This document shows positions 1 through 7,778 of a stretch of 43,993 nt of DNA, piece by piece. Position 1 is the first letter of the stretch. Every line of letters begins with the position of its first letter. The position numbers were made by a program, and so were the translations under genes. The stretch is from Sulfurovum sp. (lineage in GTDB: Bacteria; Campylobacterota; Campylobacteria; Campylobacterales; Sulfurovaceae), in contig JAMOTK010000028.1 in NCBI GenBank assembly GCA_027062365.1, positions 1 to 43,993 of the forward strand, given 5' to 3'. Under the pieces are notes generated by a model, which had not been told where the DNA came from, made no database searches, and worked only from the letters and a program-made list of their open reading frames with translations.

Positions 1-109
1 GAGAGAACTTTTATCTAAGATTGTGGCTAATTTAGTTATTATTTTATGTAGTTTTTTTTCATCATTGTAACTGGAAGATTACTACAAACTTACTTTAGCC
101 GGGGTTTCT

Positions 110-1081
110 TTGGCTAAGGTGTTGATAGAAGGGTATAGAAAAAATATATATATTGACAATATTCGCTATTTAAAATCGGATACATGGATTACTAAAAAAG
201 AATGGGTTAAATATGCTCAAGTATTTATAAATAAAGATATACATATTGTTAAAGCATTAGAAATCTTACTTTCAGAAGAATTTGAAAAATATTATGAATA
301 TGCAAATAATTTTATACAGGATTGGAATAAAACTAAAGATTATGATTATACAAAAGAATATTATAATATTTTAGCTTTTTTTCCCAAAAAGCATCCTCTT
401 AGAATTTTTTTAAATAATTATAATTATGGAACTAGAAATAATTATAATTCCACTATACTAAGAAAAGCACTTATTCATTCAGGAGATATAGATTTTTGTA
501 AATTTTTAGCTAATAAATGTAATAAAATAATAAGAAGAAACTGCAACAATAATAAAAATTTAGAAGCTATTATCAACATTGTATCAGAGCTAGGAACTTA
601 TGCCTTAAAGTATATAAAAGCAGAAAATTTAGTAATTTTAAAAAAATTTGTTTATAATTATTTGGATAAAGATAAACAAATTGCATACAAAATTTTAAAT
701 GATTATCCAATAACAGATAAACGAATATTATGGATTTCGGATAATATTGCTTTGATTGCTTGGTCTTTACAGTGGTACGATATTTTAGATTATCTAATAG
801 ATGAAGATTGGTATTGGTTATTTTTATTTGAGGATAGTGGATATGGATATTATGATGATAAGAATATAAATTTGTTGGTATGGTCTGATTATACTAATAA
901 CTATATATTAAGGACTCAAGCAATTAAAATCATAGAAGAAAGTGATGTTGAAAACAAAATTGATGGTGTTATCGCTTTATCAAGATTAGATAATCAGATT
1001 AATGTCGGGGATAAGGGGTCAAATGAACATAATCGTAAACTGATAAATTCCCCAAAAGTAACAAATATTACGCTAAAATAA
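110..1081 (+). CDS. Hypothetical protein, very A+T-rich, no internal Met
   Basis: I do not recognise this 323-aa product. The frame is open from just after a stop at 68-70 and has no ATG anywhere, so the start must be TTG at 110, GTG at 119 or TTG at 122, or the ORF is the 3' part of a longer gene. It contains no methionine beyond the initiator and is rich in Asn, Tyr, Ile, Lys and Trp, with codons visibly more A+T-rich than the nuo genes. The first half looks like short alpha-helical units, perhaps an ankyrin- or HEAT-like solenoid, but no repeat is clear enough to name. The last 30 residues change character (Gly, Asn, Lys, Ser) as if the 3' end were joined from other DNA. It is probably horizontally acquired and possibly degenerate. 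Confidence 0.45.
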   Translation: MAKVLIEGYRKNIYIDNIRYLKSDTWITKKEWVKYAQVFINKDIHIVKALEILLSEEFEKYYEYANNFIQDWNKTKDYDYTKEYYNILAFFPKKHPLRIFLNNYNYGTRNNYNSTILRKALIHSGDIDFCKFLANKCNKIIRRNCNNNKNLEAIINIVSELGTYALKYIKAENLVILKKFVYNYLDKDKQIAYKILNDYPITDKRILWISDNIALIAWSLQWYDILDYLIDEDWYWLFLFEDSGYGYYDDKNINLLVWSDYTNNYILRTQAIKIIEESDVENKIDGVIALSRLDNQINVGDKGSNEHNRKLINSPKVTNITLK

Positions 1082-1128
1082 TAAACCTAATGTAAAGGGT
1101 CAGCTGTTAAATATACACTCTTCTTTTA

Positions 1129-1305
1129 TTATCCATACTCTAAAATCGGAAAAACACAACTCAAAAACCCCTCCTTCCTCTTAAAATCAAGAGCTTCAAC
1201 AGCCCAAGAGGGAGAAAATACGCTAAATGTGGATTGGAGAGTGTTGAGTAGCTCACTTTGGACAAACGGTCTAATAGCTATCTTTTTTTTTAAGATTCGA
1301 TTGAA
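1129..1305 (-). pseudogene. Possible C-terminal remnant of a protein gene
   Basis: On the minus strand a frame is open from a stop at 1306-1308 to a stop at 1129-1131, about 58 codons with no ATG. The translation has a protein-like mixture of residues, including LNTLQSTFSVFSPSWAVEAL and then FKRKEGFLSCVFPILEYG, rather than low-complexity sequence. This suggests the tail of a lost gene, but no family is recognised and chance is possible. It lies just downstream of the Rpn-family gene. Confidence 0.2.
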
Positions 1306-1314
1306 TTAAATAGA

Positions 1315-2109
1315 TTATTTTAAATGTTTCTTCAACTCATCAAGTGAGATATTAAGCTTTTTTGCGACTATTTCTACTGATAAATTGAACTCTTTTATCA
1401 TGGTGATAGCTGTTTTGATGATGCCTTCTGAAAGTCCTCTTTCTACACCTTTTTCTAAAACCAACTGATAACTAGGTAACTCTTCTATTTTTACAGTTCT
1501 TAACATATCTTCTGCCTCCTTTAGTTTGTTTTGTAAATCTCTATTGGTAGATAGCGTATCTAGGATAAGCATATATTTACCAAGTTTATGTGCATTGTCT
1601 TTTGTCAGTTCTTCTAATCTTGTGAGAATATAAGTCAATATATCTAACTCATCTTTACCTTTAAAATCACAAAGTATCGCTAAGACTAAAGCATCAGGGC
1701 TATTCATATCTAAGAACTTTTGACAATCTATCGTATGCATATCTACAATATTATAGCTAAAATTGAGTCTTTTTTCAATAATCTCATTTTTCATAGAGAG
1801 TTTTGCTTTACCTATATAGACTACATATTGATATATTTCTAGTTTGTCAAATCTTTGTTTGATGTCTGTGTAGTATCTTAGCATTCTGTGGTGCATGGTT
1901 TTATCGTTATTGTTTTGAATTTCTAGGTGGAGAATCGCTTTTTTACCGTTTACTTTACACAAAGCTACGATGTCTGCTTCACGCTTCTCTATGCGTTGGA
2001 GTTCTTTATCTACAAATTCAATCTCAGTCACTTCAAGTTCTAAAATATATTTGGATATATCTTGGGTGATGGTTTTGATGGTATCTTTGGTCGTTATATC
2101 TTTTTTCAT
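1315..2109 (-). CDS. Rpn/PD-(D/E)XK nuclease family protein
   Basis: This 264-aa protein matches the Rpn family (recombination-promoting nuclease, often annotated as PD-(D/E)XK nuclease family transposase). The nuclease core shows Asp46 in READIVAL and the Glu63-x-Gln65 pair in HLEIQ, the usual (D)...ExQ arrangement of this family. The YYTDIKQRF and YVVYIGKAKL stretches are also typical. The C-terminal third is helical and carries a short GVERGLSEGIIKTA motif common in these proteins. Members are DNA endonucleases that stimulate recombination in E. coli and some act in defence; which applies here cannot be read from sequence. A TATAAT (complement of 2116-2121) lies six bases before the ATG with no Shine-Dalgarno, so the transcript may be leaderless. 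Confidence 0.8.
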   Translation of the reverse strand: MKKDITTKDTIKTITQDISKYILELEVTEIEFVDKELQRIEKREADIVALCKVNGKKAILHLEIQNNNDKTMHHRMLRYYTDIKQRFDKLEIYQYVVYIGKAKLSMKNEIIEKRLNFSYNIVDMHTIDCQKFLDMNSPDALVLAILCDFKGKDELDILTYILTRLEELTKDNAHKLGKYMLILDTLSTNRDLQNKLKEAEDMLRTVKIEELPSYQLVLEKGVERGLSEGIIKTAITMIKEFNLSVEIVAKKLNISLDELKKHLK

Positions 2110-2282
2110 GGAGTGATTATAGCGTATATCTTGTTAATCGTTATAATAATCACTACTTTGAAATGTATGACCAAGTATAAAAACAAATCCAATTAGATAA
2201 AACATACAGATACCTTTTTTCTATATCATACACTATATTCTTTTATTTTAAGTGCAATAAATAAAATCTATAATCAATCTGC

Positions 2283-2288
2283 TATAAT
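2283..2288 (+). promoter_or_regulatory. Extended -10 promoter element of ypfJ
   Basis: TATAAT preceded by TGC (extended -10) sits 28 bases upstream of the ypfJ ATG. A purine-rich AAAGGGATAGG lies just before the start as ribosome binding site. No clear -35 was found. Confidence 0.45.
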
Positions 2289-2316
2289 AAATGCACTAAA
2301 TATTAAAGGGATAGGT

Positions 2317-3213
2317 ATGAAATGGCAAGGTGGACGTAAAAGTAGCAATGTAGAAGATAGACGAAGCTCATCAGGTGGAAGTGGAGGTGGTATGCCATCT
2401 ATGGGAATAATGATGATGCTTTGGCCGATAGTAAGACCTTTACTTAAAACCAAATTTGGTTGGGCAGTGATAGGGCTAGGGGTTGCTTCATATTTTGCAG
2501 GGTTTAACCCTCTTTCGCTGATAGGTATGGGTACTAGGACTACAGGTCAAACCACCGTAGCCAATGAAGCCAAGGACAATCAAATGTCTGATTTTATGAA
2601 AACCACACTAGGCTACACCGAAGACGTATGGAACACCGTACTACCTAAGTATGGTATGCGTTACAAAGAACCTATCATGGTACTTTACCGTGGAGGTACA
2701 AAAAGTGGTTGTGGTTTTGCTTCTTCGGCTATGGGTCCTTTTTATTGTCCTGCTGACCAAAAAGTATATCTTGACCAAAGCTTTTTTGAAGAGTTAGCCA
2801 AAAACCACTCAGCCCCTGGAGACTTTGCCCAAGCCTACGTACTGGCACACGAAGTAGGACACCACATCCAAAACCTACAAGGCACACTAGCAAAAGTACA
2901 AAGAGCCAAACAAAGCTGGGGAGGCAGTAGCACAAAAGCCAATGCCCTACAAGTAAAAGTAGAACTCCAAGCAGATTGCTACGCAGGTGTCTGGGCATAC
3001 CATGCACACAACAAGTTTGGCATACTAGAACGTGGAGACGTAGAAGAAGCACTTCGTGCTGCTAGTTCCATAGGAGATGATACCTTACAAAAAAAAGCAG
3101 GAAGACAAGTAAACCCAGACGGCTTTACCCACGGCTCTGCCAAGCAACGCATGAAATGGCTCAAACGTGGACTAAAGTCTGGAGACATGAAACAGTGTAA
3201 TACATTTGGGTAG
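2317..3213 (+). CDS. ypfJ: YpfJ-type neutral zinc metallopeptidase
   Basis: This 298-aa protein belongs to the YpfJ/KPN_02809 putative neutral zinc metallopeptidase family. The zinc site HEVGHH is at residues 178-183 (His178, Glu179, His182), preceded by AQAYVLA and followed by the downstream QADCYAGVWA segment that supplies the third ligand region. The N-terminus has the family's charged, Gly/Ser-rich start (WQGGRKSSNVEDRR), then a hydrophobic segment at about residues 28-70, so the catalytic domain is probably membrane-anchored. The C-terminal DGFTHGSAKQRMKWLKRG is also a family signature. The substrate is unknown. The codon bias is close to that of the nuo operon, so it looks native. It is followed by a hairpin and the nuo promoter, so it is likely a separate transcription unit. 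Confidence 0.88.
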   Translation: MKWQGGRKSSNVEDRRSSSGGSGGGMPSMGIMMMLWPIVRPLLKTKFGWAVIGLGVASYFAGFNPLSLIGMGTRTTGQTTVANEAKDNQMSDFMKTTLGYTEDVWNTVLPKYGMRYKEPIMVLYRGGTKSGCGFASSAMGPFYCPADQKVYLDQSFFEELAKNHSAPGDFAQAYVLAHEVGHHIQNLQGTLAKVQRAKQSWGGSSTKANALQVKVELQADCYAGVWAYHAHNKFGILERGDVEEALRAASSIGDDTLQKKAGRQVNPDGFTHGSAKQRMKWLKRGLKSGDMKQCNTFG

Positions 3214-3230
3214 GGTATTAGAGGGATAAG

Positions 3231-3254
3231 CATCAAAAACAGTTATTTTTGATG
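3231..3254 (+). terminator. Hairpin downstream of ypfJ
   Basis: A perfect 9-bp inverted repeat (CATCAAAAA / TTTTTGATG) with a six-base loop lies 18 bases after the ypfJ stop. The T-run forms part of the stem, so it is a modest intrinsic terminator separating ypfJ from the nuo promoter. Confidence 0.45.
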
Positions 3255-3261
3255 GTTATCA

Positions 3262-3291
3262 TAGACAAAGCCTTACTATATGTGATATACT
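3262..3291 (+). promoter_or_regulatory. Candidate sigma-70 promoter of the nuo operon
   Basis: A TAGACA box at 3262-3267 and TATACT at 3286-3291, separated by 18 bases, match the sigma-70 consensus well. They lie 58 bases before the preferred nuoA start, immediately after the ypfJ hairpin. Confidence 0.5.
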
Positions 3292-3348
3292 CTTTATTAA
3301 GACTTTTACAAATGTTTGTAAAAAATGAAACTCCAGAAAGTAGTTGTT

Positions 3349-3687
3349 ATGGAAATTTTTTTAATCTATACTGTGGGTGTCGTATTGGCAGTTTTTTTAC
3401 TTTATTTTATTGGTATTCTTATGGCTCCTTATGCACCTGATCCTATCAAAAATGATCATTTTGAATGTGGATTACCTACGAGTAGTTCTGTACCTAAAAA
3501 AGCTAATTTTAGTTTTTTTGTGTATGCAATTATGTTTATTATCGTAGATATGACAGGTTTGTTTTTTACACTTTTTGTGTATGCTGATGCAAAACACGCT
3601 TCTTTGATTGGGGCGTTGTTTGCTGTGATTATGGCTATTGCCATTACTATTGCTATGAAGGAGCATCGATATGCTGAAAATTCTTGA
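3349..3687 (+). CDS. nuoA: Complex I subunit A (NuoA)
   Basis: This is a small membrane subunit of the complex I proton-pumping arm. At 112 aa from the ATG at 3349 it has three transmembrane segments and the family motif YAPDPIKNDHFECGLPT, which holds the conserved loop Cys near the quinone cavity. An ATG at 3325 would add eight residues, but neither start has a strong ribosome binding site, and MEIFLIYTVG fits the family start better. The end overlaps nuoB by 17 bases, so translation is probably coupled. It is the first gene of a ten-gene operon in the order A-B-CD-H-I-J-K-L-M-N. Confidence 0.9.
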   Translation: MEIFLIYTVGVVLAVFLLYFIGILMAPYAPDPIKNDHFECGLPTSSSVPKKANFSFFVYAIMFIIVDMTGLFFTLFVYADAKHASLIGALFAVIMAIAITIAMKEHRYAENS

Positions 3688-4144
3688 TTTTTTTAATTAT
3701 GCCCAAAGTGAAAGCCTTTGGATGGCACATTTTTGTACAGGGTGTTGCTCGTTAGAAATGGCAGCAGCTATGGGACCACGTTATGATTGGGAAAGATATG
3801 GTTATCTGCCTACGCCTACCCCTAGACAAGCTGATGTTTTGATGATTACAGGGTTGGTAAGTAAAAAGATTTTACCTGCACTTTTGCGTACCTATGCCCA
3901 AATGCCAGAACCTAAGTATGTTGTAGCGTTGGGTGCATGTTCTTTTGATGGAGGGCCGTATAATGATTCGCTTTCTGTTATCAAAAATCCTACAGAGATT
4001 TTACCTGCTGATGTCTTTATCGCAGGGTGTCCTCCCAAGCCTGAAGCGATTATCGAAGGATTAGAGCAGATTAAACAAAAGATTAAAAACAAGATACCTA
4101 GTGCTGCTAGTCAAGGTGGACTTTGGAAAGAGATGGACTTTTAA
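3671..4144 (+). CDS. nuoB: Complex I subunit B (NuoB), N2 cluster subunit
   Basis: This 157-aa Fe-S subunit should carry the terminal N2 [4Fe-4S] cluster that passes electrons toward the acceptor site. The tandem Cys25-Cys26 pair is in HFCTGCCSLEM, and the remaining ligands are in VALGACSFDGG and IAGCPPKPEA. PTPRQADVLMITG is the typical NuoB strand. Two deviations stand out: an additional Cys22 giving CTGCC, where most NuoB proteins have an FGLACC-like sequence, and SVIKNPTEILP in place of the usual segment with GVDxIVPVD. These changes parallel those in the NuoD half of the next gene. The start lies inside nuoA and the stop overlaps the nuoCD start (TAATG). Confidence 0.9.
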   Translation: MLKILDFFNYAQSESLWMAHFCTGCCSLEMAAAMGPRYDWERYGYLPTPTPRQADVLMITGLVSKKILPALLRTYAQMPEPKYVVALGACSFDGGPYNDSLSVIKNPTEILPADVFIAGCPPKPEAIIEGLEQIKQKIKNKIPSAASQGGLWKEMDF

Positions 4145-5787
4145 TGCAAAAAATCAAAGATATTTTAAAAGAGTTTTCTACCGAATATATAGAAGACTAT
4201 AAAAAGATATGGATTAAGAGTAAACTCACGACTTCTGATAGCCTATTGTCTGTAGCCAAAGCACTCAAAGAGGAGGGGCTTCGCTCTTTGAGTACTGTAT
4301 CGCCTACAGATTTTCCTGATACTGATACTATTGAGATGAACTACTTTTTTGAAGATTTGCAAACCAAGCGTAATTTATGGCTCAAATGTGATATTCCAAG
4401 AGAGATTGAGAAGTGTGAGATAGCATCTTTGACTCCGTTGTTTGCTTCTGCTAATTGGCATGAGCGTGAAGCTTTTTCTATGTTTGGTGTTAGGTTTCTC
4501 AATCATCCTGATTTGCGTCCTATTATTGCGTCTGAAGACTTTAAAGGCAAAGCACCTTTTAGAAGAGACTTTGATTGGGATGCACACGAAAAAGATACAA
4601 TGATTCACATGAAAATGATTGTGGATGCTTTTAAAGAAGAACAAGAAAACAACGAGATTAATCTTGATGCAGATAGTTCAGAAATGGTACTTAATTGGGG
4701 TCCTACCCATCCTGCTAGTGGGCCTATACGTCTTCGTATTCATACCGATGGAGAAGAGATTATTAGTGTAGACCCTGATATAGGCTATGTATGGCGTGCG
4801 TTAGAGCATTTGGTAACCAAAAAAGATTTTATTGGGGCGATTGTCGCAGTAGAACGCTTGTGCTTTATGGACAATATCAATTCTATGGTAGGCTATAGTA
4901 TGGCAGTAGAAGAGATAGCAGGGACAGAGATTACCCCTTTTGCTAAGTGGATGCGAGTGCTTTTAGGTGAGGTGGCTAGAGTCTCTTCTCATGTGATGGG
5001 ACTAGGTGGATTTTTTAATAATCTAGGACTACATACGCTTTTTATGTGGAATATGGATATGCGTGAATTTTTTCTTGATTTTCTCGAATCTTATAGTGGT
5101 GCACGTATCGCTACAGCAGCGATAGAGCCAGGTGGTGTGCGTTATGGTTTAGATATGACAATGTTTGATGAGCTTCAAAAAGCCATCGAAAAGTTTGATG
5201 AGGGGATTGATGAAGTTTATACGATTTTTGTACAAAATCCTACGATGAAAATGCGTGCTAAACAGGTAGGACAATTGAGTGCTGATGACATCGAAGACTT
5301 TGGTTTGAGTGGTATCGTTGCACGAGGAAGTGGTGTGAAAACAGATATTCGTATGGATGAGCCTTATGCAGCGTATGATGAGGTGGATATGGAGTATATT
5401 ACACAAAAAGATGGTACTTCTTATGACCGTTTTGTGATGCTATTTGAAGAGCTTAAACAGTCTGTCAATATCATTAGACAAGCCAAAAAACATATCGAAG
5501 ACGGTGTGGCATCGGGTGCGTTTAATCCGACCAAAGACCACATGGTAAAAGTACCCAAGAAGCTTCCAAAAGGGGAAGCTATTTCACGTGTAGAATGGGC
5601 TAGGGGAGAAGTATTGATGCATCTTGTTACACAAGAGAAATCAAGCAAACCCTATAGGCTCAAATTAAGAGCCCCTAGTTTCAATCATACGATGATGCTC
5701 GACCATCTGCTTAAAGATAAAACATTATCAGATGTACCTCTTGTTTTTGGTAGTTTATATATCTGCCAAGGCGATTTAGATAGATAA
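4144..5787 (+). CDS. nuoCD: Fused complex I subunit C/D (NuoCD-like), altered quinone site
   Basis: This 547-aa protein is a NuoC-NuoD fusion forming the connecting arm. The ATG at 4144 overlaps the nuoB stop (TAATG); in-frame ATGs at 4123 and 4132 lie inside nuoB. The NuoC part (about 1-160) has HEREAFSMFGVRFLNHPDLRP. The NuoD part begins near LNWGPTHP (183-190). Compared with mammalian NDUFS2, the quinone-site His59 is deleted (GPTHPAS-GPIR), Tyr108 is Phe241, and Asp160 is Asn293. Two Cys residues, 240 (ERLCFMD) and 541 (SLYICQGD), stand where the first Cys of each [NiFe]-hydrogenase CxxC motif would lie, with Asp where the second Cys would be. The fold is clearly NuoD, but the electron acceptor is therefore uncertain. 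Confidence 0.88.
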   Translation: MQKIKDILKEFSTEYIEDYKKIWIKSKLTTSDSLLSVAKALKEEGLRSLSTVSPTDFPDTDTIEMNYFFEDLQTKRNLWLKCDIPREIEKCEIASLTPLFASANWHEREAFSMFGVRFLNHPDLRPIIASEDFKGKAPFRRDFDWDAHEKDTMIHMKMIVDAFKEEQENNEINLDADSSEMVLNWGPTHPASGPIRLRIHTDGEEIISVDPDIGYVWRALEHLVTKKDFIGAIVAVERLCFMDNINSMVGYSMAVEEIAGTEITPFAKWMRVLLGEVARVSSHVMGLGGFFNNLGLHTLFMWNMDMREFFLDFLESYSGARIATAAIEPGGVRYGLDMTMFDELQKAIEKFDEGIDEVYTIFVQNPTMKMRAKQVGQLSADDIEDFGLSGIVARGSGVKTDIRMDEPYAAYDEVDMEYITQKDGTSYDRFVMLFEELKQSVNIIRQAKKHIEDGVASGAFNPTKDHMVKVPKKLPKGEAISRVEWARGEVLMHLVTQEKSSKPYRLKLRAPSFNHTMMLDHLLKDKTLSDVPLVFGSLYICQGDLDR

Positions 5788-5796
5788 GGAATTAAC

Positions 5797-6750
5797 ATGG
5801 ATACCCTCATTCAAGCTTTTGTGTTTCCTGGGCTTTTGTATATATTACTTTGGACAGTTGGACTTTTTTGGTTTTTTCGTAAATTTATGGCAAAACTACA
5901 TAAACGTGTAGGCCCTCATTACAATGGACCAGCAGGAACATACCAAACACTTTTTGATTTTAGTAAATTATTGACAAAAGAGAGCATTACCCCTCATGGT
6001 GTCAATCCTTATCTTTTTTCGATGATGCCACTTTTGGCACTGATTACGGCGATGCTTCCTGCTGCTTTTATCCCATGGACAGAAGACTACCCTGTGGTGG
6101 TTACTTCTTATGGGCTTTTGGCATTGGTCGTGTTGATAGGGATTGAGCCTTTTTTACTTTTTTTGACAGGGTTTGGTTCAGAAAATAAATACTCTTTTTT
6201 AGGAGGTATTCGTGTCTTAGCACAATCTATCTCTATGGAAACAGCATTTTTATTATCGGCTCTCTCTCCTGCTCTTTTGTTTGGTACGATGAACTTGACA
6301 GAGATTGTAGAACAAAGTACATGGCTAAGTTTTTTGATTTTGTTTCCAGGTTTTGTGGTCTATTTTATCGCGTTATTGGGACTATTGGAACAACCCCCTT
6401 TCAATATCCCTGATGCCGAACAAGAGATAGTGTATGGGTTCTATACCGAGTACAGTGGTACAAATTATTTTTTATTAAAGATGGCAGCCTTTGCAGAATT
6501 TATGGCAGTCTTTGGTACGGCTACGACACTCTTTTTGGGTGGGCATTATGGGATATTTTTTGATGGATATATATTTTTCTTTGTCAAGATGCTGATGGTT
6601 GCTATCGTGATGATGACCATTCGAGCAGCCACACCACGTATTACACTAAAACAAATGTTAAGCTTTTCATGGCGTTACCTTGTGCCTATTAGTCTGCTCA
6701 ATGTGGCATGGGTCATGGTAGCAAAAGTATTTTTCTTTGGGAGTATATAA
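5797..6750 (+). CDS. nuoH: Complex I subunit H (NuoH)
   Basis: NuoH links the connecting arm to the proton-pumping membrane arm and forms part of the quinone channel. The 317-aa product has about eight transmembrane segments and the family signatures KRVGPHYNGPAGTYQTLFDF near residue 40, an acidic cytoplasmic loop with LLGLLEQPPFNIPDAEQE near 200, and FYTEYSG just after. The usual ERxPFDLPEAE motif is here EQPPFNIPDAE, so an Arg that most family members have is Gln. The gene starts nine bases after nuoCD and abuts nuoI (stop 6748-6750, next ATG 6751). Confidence 0.92.
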   Translation: MDTLIQAFVFPGLLYILLWTVGLFWFFRKFMAKLHKRVGPHYNGPAGTYQTLFDFSKLLTKESITPHGVNPYLFSMMPLLALITAMLPAAFIPWTEDYPVVVTSYGLLALVVLIGIEPFLLFLTGFGSENKYSFLGGIRVLAQSISMETAFLLSALSPALLFGTMNLTEIVEQSTWLSFLILFPGFVVYFIALLGLLEQPPFNIPDAEQEIVYGFYTEYSGTNYFLLKMAAFAEFMAVFGTATTLFLGGHYGIFFDGYIFFFVKMLMVAIVMMTIRAATPRITLKQMLSFSWRYLVPISLLNVAWVMVAKVFFFGSI

Positions 6751-7308
6751 ATGATGATAATAGATATGATTAAAAAGGTCATACGGGTATTTAGGGTTGT
6801 ATGGATTAAAAGTCCTGCCCAAGTAGATGTCCGTTATACCCCTATGCACCATCCTGCTAGATATAGAGGTCAGCATACCATAGATTATGAAAGTTGTATA
6901 GGCTGTGATGCCTGTAATAAGATATGTCCTGTCCATGCTATCACGATGAAAGAATTACCTCTAAAAAAACAAAATATCGTACCAGAAGTCAATCTCTCTG
7001 TGTGTATATTTTGTGGTTTATGTGAAGATGTTTGTCCTACCAAGCCTAGCAAATCAATACTTCTAAGTGGAGGGAGATATGATATGCTAAGTGGGGGATG
7101 GCATGAAGACCAAGAGGATTTTTGGGTCAATGTGGATATACCTCAAAGCTATATAGAAAGTCGCTTAGAAGAGGAAGAAGCCACACGTGTCAAAAAAGAG
7201 TTGGCAGCGAAAAAGAGAAAAGCAATAGCCAAAGCCAAAGCAATGGGTACAGATGTATCCAAACCAACCTTTGATGGTACACCAGACTTTTCAGGAGGAG
7301 CTAAATGA
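6751..7308 (+). CDS. nuoI: Complex I subunit I (NuoI), 2x[4Fe-4S] ferredoxin subunit
   Basis: This 185-aa connecting-arm subunit carries two [4Fe-4S] clusters (N6a and N6b). The two binding motifs are CIGCDACNKICP near residues 50-61 and CIFCGLCEDVCP near 88-99. Because no nuoE, nuoF or nuoG is present in the operon, this subunit is the most likely entry point for electrons, for example from ferredoxin or flavodoxin; that is an inference. The C-terminal tail of about 45 residues is highly charged (EEEEATRVKKELAAKKRKAI) and longer than in many homologues, so it could be a docking segment. Its TGA overlaps the nuoJ ATG (ATGA). Confidence 0.92.
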   Translation: MMIIDMIKKVIRVFRVVWIKSPAQVDVRYTPMHHPARYRGQHTIDYESCIGCDACNKICPVHAITMKELPLKKQNIVPEVNLSVCIFCGLCEDVCPTKPSKSILLSGGRYDMLSGGWHEDQEDFWVNVDIPQSYIESRLEEEEATRVKKELAAKKRKAIAKAKAMGTDVSKPTFDGTPDFSGGAK

Positions 7309-7778
7309 ATATCTTACTTTTAACAATTATATTACTCTTAGCAGTCGCATCTTTGATGATTAAAAAAACTGTTCCTGCGATGATAAGTTTTGCTTTGATG
7401 ATGTTGCTTTTAGGGCTTTATTATATGAGTATAGATGCCAAACTACTAGGACTTTTTCAGATATTTATCTATGCAGGAGGTATCGTAGTACTGTTGCTTT
7501 TTGGTATTACTATCATTGGTATAGAGTTTCCCAAAGCCAAAACACGCCCATTGGCAGTGGTCAATGCTTTGCTTGTTTTTGTGATATTAAGCACGATATT
7601 TTTTAGAGGAGTAGACAGTCTCTCCAAAGTGATAGATAAACCCACAGAAGATATTCATCTTTTTGCACATAGTTTTAGTGATATGGTCATTCTCTTTGCT
7701 TTGATAGGTACAAGTCTTTTGTATGGTACGATAAAGATGACCGATGCACTTCGCTCAAAAAGGAGAAAAGATGTTTGA
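7305..7778 (+). CDS. nuoJ: Complex I subunit J (NuoJ)
   Basis: This 157-aa integral membrane subunit of the pumping arm has five transmembrane segments. The conserved third-helix region is visible as FIYAGGIVVLLLFGITIIG, which contains the pi-bulge helix that rotates during turnover in characterised complex I. It overlaps nuoI by four bases and nuoK by eight bases, consistent with tight translational coupling. Confidence 0.9.
   Translation: MNILLLTIILLLAVASLMIKKTVPAMISFALMMLLLGLYYMSIDAKLLGLFQIFIYAGGIVVLLLFGITIIGIEFPKAKTRPLAVVNALLVFVILSTIFFRGVDSLSKVIDKPTEDIHLFAHSFSDMVILFALIGTSLLYGTIKMTDALRSKRRKDV

Noticed and set aside
2-70. Open frame from the window edge ending TAA at 68-70, possible 3' end of an upstream gene
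   Set aside because: Only 22 codons, hydrophobic and low-complexity; too short to distinguish from chance.
95-117. Inverted repeat TTAGCC...GGCTAA before the first ORF
   Set aside because: Only six base pairs with an 11-base loop and no T-run; not convincing as terminator or operator.
2113-2153. GTGATTAT ... ATAATCAC inverted repeat upstream of the Rpn gene as an operator
   Set aside because: Arms are perfect but 25 bases apart and overlap a likely -10 element; insufficient evidence for a binding site.
2729-3052. Long minus-strand frame opposite ypfJ
   Set aside because: Shadow of the well-supported zinc peptidase gene; Leu/Cys/Val-rich translation with no family features.
4144-5787. NuoCD as a true [NiFe] hydrogenase large subunit
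   Set aside because: Only one Cys of each pair is present, so Ni cannot be bound in the normal way; no hydrogenase maturation genes in the window.
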